Shown here: positions 7,417-13,553 of the stretch, in pieces
How positions within the stretch are numbered: the stretch's first letter is position 1
Layout of the letters: each line of letters starts with the position of its first letter
Assembly (NCBI GenBank): GCA_039026555.1
Contig: JBCCMB010000038.1
Span: forward strand, 1 to 21,887
Source of the DNA: JBCCMB01 sp039026555
GTDB lineage: Bacteria; Pseudomonadota; Alphaproteobacteria; Caulobacterales; Hyphomonadaceae
Direction: 5' to 3'
DNA length: 21,887 nucleotides
Program-made: the position numbers and the translations under genes
Notes under the pieces: model-generated
Seen by the model: the letters and a program-made list of their open reading frames with translations, nothing else
What the model was told of the DNA's origin: nothing
The model's database searches: none

Positions 7417-8484
7417 CTAACCGCCGGTCACGGACATGTGGCGCGGCACGGAAGGCGCGGCGCCCCGACGATCGATCACAAAATCATGGCCCTTCGGTTT
7501 GCGGCCGATGGCCTCGTCAATCGCCGCCAATAAGGGCGCATCATCGTCTGGCGACGCGCGCAGTACTTTGCGCAAATCGCCCTGGTCCTCCTGGCCCAAA
7601 CACATATAGATTTGACCGGTGCACGTGATCCGAACCCGATTGCACGCCTCGCAGAAATTGTGACTTAGCGGCGTGATAAATCCCAGCATACCGCAGGTTT
7701 CCTCAACGCGAACATACCGCGCTGGACCGCCGGTTTTGTAAGCCAAATCGGTCAAACGCCAATTTGCCTCTAAGCGTTCGCGGATTTGTGTCAGCGGGAT
7801 GTATTGGTCGTATCGATCCTCGCCGATCTCGCCCATTGGCATGGCTTCAATAATGGTAAAATCCATGTCGCGCTGATGCGCCCATTCGATCATGGACGGC
7901 AAAGCGTCGGCGTTGTCCTGCTTTAGCGCAACGGCGTTCAGTTTCACGCGCATGCCCGCCTGCTGCGCGGCGTCTATCCCATCCAAAACCTGCTTAAGAT
8001 CGCCGCGGCGCGTGATGCGTTTAAACACGTCCGCATCCAAACTATCGATCGACACATTGATCCGTTTGACGCCCGCATTGGCGAGCCTCTTTGCATAGGT
8101 CGTCAATTGGGTGCCGTTCGTCGTCAGCGTTAGCTCTTCCAAAGCGCCGCTATCGAGATGTCGCGACAGATTTTCGATCAGCAGCATCACATCGCGGCGG
8201 ACCAGGGGTTCGCCTCCGGTGATGCGAAGCTTCTTTACGCCTTTAGAGACAAAGGCCGTCGCCAACCGGTCCAATTCGCCAAGCGTCAGCAAATCCGCTT
8301 TCGGCAGGAATTTCATCTTCTCGGACATGCAATACGTGCAGCGCAGATCGCATCGGTCCGTCACGGAGAGCCGCACATAATCAATGCGCCGGCCATAAGG
8401 ATCGATCATCGGGCTTTGATCGGAAACCTCGCCTCCGACGGCGCGTGGCCGCACCGTTTGCAAAAGGATGGATTTGCCGCTCAC
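7417..8484 (-). CDS. moaA: GTP 3',8-cyclase MoaA (radical SAM)
   Basis: MoaA uses S-adenosylmethionine and two [4Fe-4S] clusters to convert GTP to 3',8-cyclo-7,8-dihydro-GTP, the first step of cofactor synthesis. The radical-SAM cluster is Cys45, Cys49 and Cys52 (CDLRCTYC). The C-terminal substrate cluster is Cys278, Cys281 and Cys295. The chain ends in the conserved Gly-Gly. The chosen GTG at 8484 overlaps the mocA stop as GTGA and has GGAGG seven bases upstream, giving 355 residues. ATG26 (8409) would give a more usual N-terminal length but lacks a comparable ribosome site. Confidence 0.96.
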   Translation of the reverse strand: MSGKSILLQTVRPRAVGGEVSDQSPMIDPYGRRIDYVRLSVTDRCDLRCTYCMSEKMKFLPKADLLTLGELDRLATAFVSKGVKKLRITGGEPLVRRDVMLLIENLSRHLDSGALEELTLTTNGTQLTTYAKRLANAGVKRINVSIDSLDADVFKRITRRGDLKQVLDGIDAAQQAGMRVKLNAVALKQDNADALPSMIEWAHQRDMDFTIIEAMPMGEIGEDRYDQYIPLTQIRERLEANWRLTDLAYKTGGPARYVRVEETCGMLGFITPLSHNFCEACNRVRITCTGQIYMCLGQEDQGDLRKVLRASPDDDAPLLAAIDEAIGRKPKGHDFVIDRRGAAPSVPRHMSVTGG

Positions 8485-9083
8485 GCCGCCGCCTCCATCA
8501 TCGCTTCAGCGCGAACAAGATCGGCGACCGTATCAATGTCAAATGCGGCGGCGGGATCCAAATCGATCTCAGCGACAAACGGCAAATCTCGCAGCACCGA
8601 TTTCGCCCCCTCATCCCCGCTCAGCGCCCCCAATCTCTCGATGGTAGAGCCTGCAAAAAGCACAGGCGGCGTCTGGACGCCATTCGCGACGCTGACCGCC
8701 ACCGGCGCGTCGCCGATCGACGAGATCAAAGCCTCGCAATGACGCAAACCTATAAAAGGCATGTCCGCGAGTACGACCATTACCCCTTTGATGGTCTCTG
8801 CGGAGACGGCCTTAGCGCCTAAAGCTAAAGAGGCGCCCTGCCCCGCAGCCGGATCCACGTTCGCGACGCATTCAAAACCGGCCGCGTGAAACACCTCTCG
8901 GCGCGCTGGCGTGTTAGAGGGATAAACCGCGATGCGAGTTGCGAAACCGCCACGTCCTAATGTGTCCGCGATATGCGCGCACAGCGGGAGACCCTGAAGC
9001 GGGGCCATGAGTTTGTCGCCGCTCTCAAAGCGTCGCGACAGTCCGCTCGCCAAAACAATAAGGGCGATGTCGTCTATGCGCAC
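8481..9083 (-). CDS. mocA: MocA-like molybdenum cofactor nucleotidyltransferase
   Basis: A 200-residue MobA-like transferase of the group that joins CMP (MocA) or GMP (MobA) to the cofactor. The nucleotide-binding start LIVLASGLSRRFESGDKLM and the blocks VVLADMPF and PPVLF point to the MocA branch, which makes molybdopterin cytosine dinucleotide for xanthine-oxidase-family enzymes. Its place between the XdhC-like gene and moaA, and a hydroxylase downstream, agree with that. The family motif is usually LAAG; here it is LASG. The start is GTG at 9083, overlapping the XdhC-like gene by ten bases. Nucleotide specificity is inferred. Confidence 0.87.
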   Translation of the reverse strand: MRIDDIALIVLASGLSRRFESGDKLMAPLQGLPLCAHIADTLGRGGFATRIAVYPSNTPARREVFHAAGFECVANVDPAAGQGASLALGAKAVSAETIKGVMVVLADMPFIGLRHCEALISSIGDAPVAVSVANGVQTPPVLFAGSTIERLGALSGDEGAKSVLRDLPFVAEIDLDPAAAFDIDTVADLVRAEAMMEAAA

Positions 9084-10066
9084 GCCGCCACCCTTTCCTC
9101 GCGCGCGCCATAATGATGCGCGGACACAATTTCCGCCAAGATCGACACCGCGAGGAGGCTCGCATCGCGCATAGAGCGAATCATGCCAATCGGCCCGCGA
9201 ATGCGGCGCAAGTCTTCATACTCGAACCCTAGATGACCAAGGTCTTGAAGACGCCGCGTATGCGTATGCTGGCTGCCCATTGCGCCAATGTAGAACGCCG
9301 GGCCGCGCAAGGCTTGGGCGAGCAGCGCTTCTTCCCAATCATGATCGTGGAACAACAGTGCGAAGGCCGTCCAATCATCGTCTGATATATCCGGCGCGCT
9401 GCTGGGCGTTTTTAGTTTGACAGTCTCTGATGCGCCAAGCGTTTCGGCTTGCTCTAAAAGGCCGTCATCCGGAGATTGCATCACGACGTCGAACCCGCCT
9501 GCGCGCGCAACGCGCAACAGCGCCAAGGCTTCCGCGCCCCGCCCCGCAATGCGCAGCTTGAGCTTCGGCGTATAGCGCGCCAGGTACGTCTCGCCGCGCC
9601 ACCCCGCAGGCCCGACAACACCATCCGCCAGCGTCATCCGCCCGCTAACACAGCAAAAAGATAAATCGGCCGACCGACGTTCGGCTAACGATTGGGATAG
9701 GTTTGCCATTATCTCGGGATTTGGATCCGGGATCACCAAAACATCGATCGCGCCGCCGCAGGGCAGACGAATGTCGATAAAGGGCGATCCTTCTCCATAC
9801 CTGAGACGCCGCGGCGCCTTTTCATTCAGGGCCTGGCGCGCCTGTAACGCGAGGTCGGCGTCGACACACCCATTGGATACATATCCTGCGACAGCCCCCT
9901 CGGTTTCCGGCACAAGCATAAGCGCCCCGTCGGACCGTACAGCGCCCCGCGTTGAGCCTGTCACCACCACCAATGCGTACCGCGCGCCCGCCGCCGACAG
10001 GGTCAAAGCATGCGACAAGATATCGAACGGATGATCCAATTCGGATAAGGTGCGCGCCATTTCCAT
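9074..10066 (-). CDS. XdhC/CoxI-family molybdenum cofactor insertion protein
   Basis: A 330-residue cytosolic chaperone of the XdhC/CoxI family, which binds the finished cofactor, supports its sulfuration and delivers it to xanthine-oxidase-type apoenzymes. The N-terminal domain includes VVVTGSTRGAVRSDGALML and YVSNGCVDADL. The C-terminal Rossmann-like domain starts near LRIAGRGAEA and carries the family block FYIGAMGSQHTHTRR and a GPIGMIRS segment before a LAVSILAEIV helix. The ATG at 10066 heads the cofactor operon. Neither it nor the ATG two codons later has a good Shine-Dalgarno site, and a promoter is placed so close that the transcript may begin at this ATG. Confidence 0.9.
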   Translation of the reverse strand: MEMARTLSELDHPFDILSHALTLSAAGARYALVVVTGSTRGAVRSDGALMLVPETEGAVAGYVSNGCVDADLALQARQALNEKAPRRLRYGEGSPFIDIRLPCGGAIDVLVIPDPNPEIMANLSQSLAERRSADLSFCCVSGRMTLADGVVGPAGWRGETYLARYTPKLKLRIAGRGAEALALLRVARAGGFDVVMQSPDDGLLEQAETLGASETVKLKTPSSAPDISDDDWTAFALLFHDHDWEEALLAQALRGPAFYIGAMGSQHTHTRRLQDLGHLGFEYEDLRRIRGPIGMIRSMRDASLLAVSILAEIVSAHHYGAREERVAACA

Positions 10067-10071
10067 CAGTC

Positions 10072-10095
10072 CGATATAAATCGTGGGCTATAACG
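10072..10095. promoter_or_regulatory. ModE-type box upstream of cofactor operon
   Basis: CGATATA (10072-10078) and TATAACG (10089-10095) form 7-bp arms with one mismatched pair around a 10-base spacer, 24 bp in all. The layout is the same as that of the perfect dyad in front of modA, and the arms match the CGnTATA/TATAnCG pattern of Mo-boxes. It overlaps the proposed promoter of the XdhC-led operon, so a bound ModE-like protein would be expected to block transcription. The assignment rests on pattern and position. Confidence 0.7.
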
Positions 10096-10101
10096 GGACA
10101 A
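10073..10101 (-). promoter_or_regulatory. Candidate promoter of the XdhC-mocA-moa-moeA operon
   Basis: On the minus strand TTGTCC (10101-10096) and TATATC (10078-10073) are 17 bases apart. Counting seven bases from the -10 puts the transcript start at about 10066, the A of the XdhC-like ATG. The message would then be leaderless, which fits the absence of a Shine-Dalgarno site. Confidence 0.5.
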
Positions 10102-10117
10102 TAGTTGGTTTCGACTT

Positions 10118-10480
10118 CTAGGTTTCGTCATCCGGCGTTCCCGCTTTAACAAAGCGCACGACCGCGTCTTGTGTGGCGGCCGCCGCCTGGACGGTGATCT
10201 CGTCATAGCGAGCTAAAATCGCTTCGCCCGCCTGTGAAACACGCGCGCCGCCACGCTTGCTGCCGCCGTGAAACGCCTCAACCAGGCGGGCGCCAAATTG
10301 GGTATTCATGTCTTCCACCAATCCATGCGCGCGCGGGTAAGACATACACAGCGATTTTGCGGCGCCGGAAATCGATCCCGTCTCTCCGATCGCGCGCAGT
10401 AACGCCGCTTTACCAGGTCCAAACCGCGTTCCATTGGGCAAATCTATCCGAACGCTCAAACGGGGTGTTTCGTCCGACAT
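10118..10480 (-). CDS. modE: ModE-family DNA-binding regulator without molbindin domain
   Basis: A 120-residue protein matching the N-terminal winged-helix domain of ModE, the molybdate-responsive regulator. The helix-turn-helix covers about residues 25-60 (GKAALLRAIGETGSISGAAKSL, MSYPRAHGLVEDMN), followed by the wing around HGGSKRGGARVS. E. coli ModE is about 260 residues and binds molybdate through two C-terminal MOP domains; these are absent here, so any molybdate sensing must work differently or depend on a partner. It is divergent from modA, with a perfect ModE-type box between them, and upstream of the cofactor operon, whose promoter also carries a box. ATG at 10480; the upstream sequence is purine-rich (GAAGAAGAAG). 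Confidence 0.88.
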   Translation of the reverse strand: MSDETPRLSVRIDLPNGTRFGPGKAALLRAIGETGSISGAAKSLCMSYPRAHGLVEDMNTQFGARLVEAFHGGSKRGGARVSQAGEAILARYDEITVQAAAATQDAVVRFVKAGTPDDET

Positions 10481-10517
10481 GTCGCTTCTTCTTCGGGGCG
10501 ATCACCGCCCATTGACC

Positions 10518-10547
10518 TTGAGCCATCGCTGATTAATCTCGTTATAA
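10518..10547 (+). promoter_or_regulatory. Candidate modABC promoter
   Basis: TTGAGC (10518-10523) and TTATAA (10542-10547) are 18 bases apart, giving a start near 10554 and a 20-base leader. The -10 lies inside the left arm of the ModE-type box. A second possible pair, TTAATC (10533) and TTATAA (10556), would start near 10568. The choice between them is open. Confidence 0.35.
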
Positions 10548-10563
10548 GTGAACATTTATAACG
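10540..10563. promoter_or_regulatory. ModE-type box in the modE-modA intergenic region
   Basis: A perfect dyad has 8-bp arms CGTTATAA (10540-10547) and TTATAACG (10556-10563) around GTGAACAT. It matches the known Mo-box pattern of ModE binding sites and stands between the divergent modE and modA genes, 10 bases before the modA start codon. It probably controls modABC and may also autoregulate modE. Confidence 0.85.
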
Positions 10564-10573
10564 GCTATCGGCA

Positions 10574-11338
10574 ATGGCTTTGCGGCGCCTCTTAGCGATC
10601 TTTGCATATTTTGGGGCGGCGGTGAGCATCGCTGCGCCCAGCGCGCAAGCTCGCGATGCGCTTATCGCCGTGGCCGCCAATTTCGCCGATCCTATGGCGG
10701 CCCTGGAAGTCGAATTCGAAACGCAAACGGACTATGATATCGACATCGTCATTGGATCGACCGGCAAGCTGCACGCGCAAATCGTCAATGGCGCGCCATT
10801 CGACGTTTTCTTGGCCGCGGACGACGCACGCCCCGCTGATCTTATCGATCGCAGTCTAGCGCTAACGGAAAACCGAGTGACCTATGCAATTGGACGTTTG
10901 GCGCTGTGGACCAAGACGACCGATGGCGCGATGGGCGAGCTTGAGGACATACTCTGCAAAGGGGATTTTCGACGTTTGGCGATCGCAAACCCAAAACTGG
11001 CGCCCTATGGCCGGGCGGCGCTTGAAACACTCCAAGCGCTCGGGCTGTCGGAGCAATTGTCCCCAAAACTGGTGATGGGTGAAAACATTGGCCAAGCCTA
11101 TGCGATGACGGCGACTGGCGCGGCGGAGTTCGGCTTTGTCGCGCAGGCGCAATTTCAAAGCGATACTGGCGTCCGATGGAACGTCCCGGATCACCTTCAC
11201 ACGCCCATCCGTCAAGACGCCGTGCATCTGACGCGGGCTAAAAACAACCCGGCGGCGACCGCATTTATGCGTTTTCTGGCCAGCGAGGACGCCGCGGAGC
11301 TTCTGACTCAGCTCGGCTATCTGCGGCCTGGCGCGTGA
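10574..11338 (+). CDS. modA: Molybdate ABC transporter substrate-binding protein ModA
   Basis: A 254-residue periplasmic molybdate-binding protein with a Sec signal peptide of about 26 residues ending in AQA. Typical ligand-region blocks are AVAANFADPMAAL (32-44), GSTGKL (61-66), NPKLAPYG and VMGENIGQAYAM. The ATG at 10574 has no clear Shine-Dalgarno site but is the only start giving an intact signal peptide. Its stop overlaps the modB GTG start (GTGA). It is the first gene of the uptake operon, downstream of a ModE-type box. Confidence 0.95.
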   Translation: MALRRLLAIFAYFGAAVSIAAPSAQARDALIAVAANFADPMAALEVEFETQTDYDIDIVIGSTGKLHAQIVNGAPFDVFLAADDARPADLIDRSLALTENRVTYAIGRLALWTKTTDGAMGELEDILCKGDFRRLAIANPKLAPYGRAALETLQALGLSEQLSPKLVMGENIGQAYAMTATGAAEFGFVAQAQFQSDTGVRWNVPDHLHTPIRQDAVHLTRAKNNPAATAFMRFLASEDAAELLTQLGYLRPGA

Positions 11339-12006
11339 CGGATATCGGCCCCCTCATCCTCACCGCTAAGCTGGCGGCGGTCACGACAATTGCGTTGTTC
11401 CTTGTCGGCGTTCCCCTGGCGTGGTGGCTGTCACAGACCCGCTCGGCGGCGAAACCCATAATAGAAGCGGTAACGGCGCTGCCGCTGGTGCTGCCGCCGA
11501 CCGTTATCGGCTTTTATCTTCTGATCGCGTTTAATCCGAATGCGCCGCTTGGCGGATTTTGGGTGAGCGTCACAGGCGACACGCTGGCGTTTTCGTTCGC
11601 AGGCTTAGTCATCGCCTCCATGATCTATTCGCTGCCCTTCATGGTCCAACCGCTGCAGTCCGCTTTCGAGGCGGTCGGGCGCGCGCCCTTGGAAGCGGCG
11701 GCTAGCCTTCGCGCCAGCCCGATGGATGCATTTTTCACCATCGCGGCGCCGCTTGCCGGCCGCGGGTGTCTCACTGCCGGAATTTTGACGTTTGCGCATA
11801 CGATTGGCGAATTCGGCGTGGTTTTAATGGTCGGCGGCGCCATTCCGGGCGAAACCAAACTCATCTCGATCGCGATTTATGAGCATGTGGAAACGCTGAA
11901 TTACGCCGAAGCGCATGCGCTGTCGGCGATCTTGCTTGCGTTCTCGTTTGTCGTGCTGCTCAGCGTCTACGCGCTCAATCGGAAATTCCCGATCCATGTC
12001 GGCTGA
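11335..12006 (+). CDS. modB: Molybdate ABC transporter permease ModB
   Basis: A 223-residue inner-membrane permease with about five hydrophobic segments. The cytoplasmic EAA loop, through which the permease contacts the ATPase, is EAAASLRASPMDAFFTIAAP at about 120-139. The C-terminal region has the family block FAHTIGEFGVVLMVGG. The GTG start overlaps the modA stop by four bases, and the stop overlaps the modC start by 11 bases. Confidence 0.95.
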   Translation: MTDIGPLILTAKLAAVTTIALFLVGVPLAWWLSQTRSAAKPIIEAVTALPLVLPPTVIGFYLLIAFNPNAPLGGFWVSVTGDTLAFSFAGLVIASMIYSLPFMVQPLQSAFEAVGRAPLEAAASLRASPMDAFFTIAAPLAGRGCLTAGILTFAHTIGEFGVVLMVGGAIPGETKLISIAIYEHVETLNYAEAHALSAILLAFSFVVLLSVYALNRKFPIHVG

Positions 12007-13102
12007 CACTTTGGACATTCGCGTACGCGTCGCTTTCCCAGAGTTTGAACTCGATGTGGACGAACGCATCAACCTTTCAGGCGTTACCGCCGTGATCGGC
12101 CCCAGCGGTTCCGGCAAAAGCACGCTTCTTCGCGCAATCGCAGGGTTCGCCGCGCCAGCAGAGGGGCGGATCGCCTGCGGCGCCGAGACCTGGTTTGATT
12201 TGGAGGCTAGTAAGCGGCCGCGCATCAATACGCCCGCCCACAAACGGCCGGTCGGCTATTTGTTTCAAGATGGCCGCCTCTTTCCGCATATGAATGTTGC
12301 GTCCAACCTCGCCTACGCCGTCAAGCGCGCGCCGCCAGGCGGTCCGACGCCCGAGAGCGTTATAGATGCGTTAGATCTCGCACCGCTTCTGCTGCGGCGC
12401 CCTTCGAGCCTATCGGGCGGCGAACGGCAAAGAGCGGCGCTCGGGCGGACCTTGCTGACCCACCCCAGCTTGTTGCTTTTGGACGAACCCTTGTCGGCGT
12501 TGGATGACGACCGCAAGCGCGCAATCCTACCCTATCTGGAAACCGTGCAAACGCGCTTTGAGCTGCCGACACTTTATGTGTCGCACAATATCGACGAAGT
12601 CGCGCGCCTTGCGGACCGAGCTCTTGTTTTGAATGACGGCGCCGTTGTCGCTCATGGCCCTTTGCAAGACGTCTTAGAAAGATTGGATTTGTCGGCGACT
12701 TATGGAGTGTTCGAACCCGGCGCGGTTCTAAATGGCGTTGTGGCGCGTCAAGACACAGATTCCGGGCTCGCCCAAATCGATGTTGGCGCGCCGGACCTTC
12801 TCAAAGCCCCGCTTTCGTTCGCTCTTCAAACAGGCGACAAAATTCGCATTCGTATTCGCGCCCGAGACGTTGCAATCGCGCTGGAACGACCTCAGCGAAT
12901 TAGCATTCAAAACTGCCTGCCGGCGCGCATTTTGGAGATCGAAAGCGCCGCCGAAAGCGCCATGATCGATATCCTTGTCGAGATTGGCGACCAACACGCG
13001 CGCGCGCGGATTACCGCCGACTCCGCGAAAGAGCTCGGTTTGATTGTAGATCAAGATGTTTTCGTTCTGGTCAAAACCGTGAGTTTTGAAGGCCGCGTCT
13101 AG
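11996..13102 (+). CDS. modC: Molybdate ABC transporter ATP-binding protein ModC
   Basis: A 368-residue ATPase that powers molybdate import. Walker A is GPSGSGKS (35-42), the signature LSGGERQ (139-145), Walker B LLLLDEP (159-165), and the switch histidine lies in YVSHNID (His197). The last 70-80 residues form a molybdate-binding MOP/TOBE domain (from about SIQNCLPARI to FVLVKTVSF). The ATG at 11996 lies inside the end of modB and gives the expected N-terminus; a longer frame further upstream would only add modB antiframe sequence. Its stop faces that of the cytochrome gene, two bases away. Confidence 0.95.
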   Translation: MSADTLDIRVRVAFPEFELDVDERINLSGVTAVIGPSGSGKSTLLRAIAGFAAPAEGRIACGAETWFDLEASKRPRINTPAHKRPVGYLFQDGRLFPHMNVASNLAYAVKRAPPGGPTPESVIDALDLAPLLLRRPSSLSGGERQRAALGRTLLTHPSLLLLDEPLSALDDDRKRAILPYLETVQTRFELPTLYVSHNIDEVARLADRALVLNDGAVVAHGPLQDVLERLDLSATYGVFEPGAVLNGVVARQDTDSGLAQIDVGAPDLLKAPLSFALQTGDKIRIRIRARDVAIALERPQRISIQNCLPARILEIESAAESAMIDILVEIGDQHARARITADSAKELGLIVDQDVFVLVKTVSFEGRV

Positions 13103-13104
13103 CG

Positions 13105-13488
13105 CTATTCAGCGCCGGAAGACTCTCGTCGCATATAGGCCAGCAGATCCGCCAAATCGCCTTCATTGCGAAGCCCAATCATCATTGACGTGCCGGGGAC
13201 CGTTCCGCGCGGATCCAGAAGATAAGGGCCAAGCGTCTCATCGTCCCAGATGATTCCGCTAGCCGCCATAGCAGGCGAATAGCGCACGCCTTCTGCGCTT
13301 CCTGCGCTCCGTCCCCAAAGGTTCAAAAGATGCGGCCCCTGCCGACGCGCATTGGGATCGAATGTATGACACGCCACACACTGCTTAAAAACGCGTTCCC
13401 CCTTGGCCGGATCGCCAGCGGCGGCGTCTTGAGCATGCGCGCCAGCAGCGAGCGCTACAGCGGCGGAAAGAACCGTCAGCGTTCTCAT
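13105..13488 (-). CDS. Soluble class I cytochrome c (c2/c550-like)
   Basis: A 127-residue exported cytochrome. The signal peptide ends near AHA at residue 19. The heme site is CVACH (37-41), RRQGPHLLNLWGR is the typical segment after it, and Met102 or Met103 in PGTSMMIGL is the sixth ligand. It is a periplasmic electron carrier of the mitochondrial-type/c2 family. It is the last gene of the RND operon strand: its ATG shares a base with the stop of a 21-residue mini-ORF (TAATG), and GGAGGAGG lies ten bases upstream. Why a cytochrome follows an efflux pump is unclear; convergent modC ends two bases away. Confidence 0.93.
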   Translation of the reverse strand: MRTLTVLSAAVALAAGAHAQDAAAGDPAKGERVFKQCVACHTFDPNARRQGPHLLNLWGRSAGSAEGVRYSPAMAASGIIWDDETLGPYLLDPRGTVPGTSMMIGLRNEGDLADLLAYMRRESSGAE

Positions 13489-13553
13489 TATTCCGTGACC
13501 TCCTCCGGCACTTCAGCCCCGCGTTCAAAGATGCAGCCACCAAGGCCCGGCAT
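13488..13553 (-). CDS. Mini-ORF of 21 residues between RND pump and cytochrome
   Basis: The ATG (13553-13551) shares a base with the TGA of the RND gene (TGATG) and the TAA (13490-13488) shares a base with the cytochrome ATG (TAATG). The peptide starts MPGLGGCIFERG and continues AEVPEEVTE. Its codons are those favoured by neighbours. It has one cysteine, an acidic end and no membrane segment. LGGC resembles a lipobox but there is no hydrophobic stretch before it. It may be a small protein or just a coupling leader that carries ribosomes to the cytochrome start. No family is recognised. Confidence 0.45.
   Translation of the reverse strand: MPGLGGCIFERGAEVPEEVTE

Noticed and set aside
12363..12375. 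CGTTATA-like sequence inside modC as a third ModE box.
   Set aside because: It lies in coding sequence and has no matching right arm at the required spacing.
13102..13115. GCGCT-ATTC-AGCGC hairpin across the facing stops of modC and cytochrome c as a bidirectional terminator.
   Set aside because: Only 5 bp of stem and no T-tract on either side.
13488..13553. LGGC in the mini-ORF as a lipobox.
   Set aside because: Only six residues precede the cysteine, with neither a positive charge nor a hydrophobic run.
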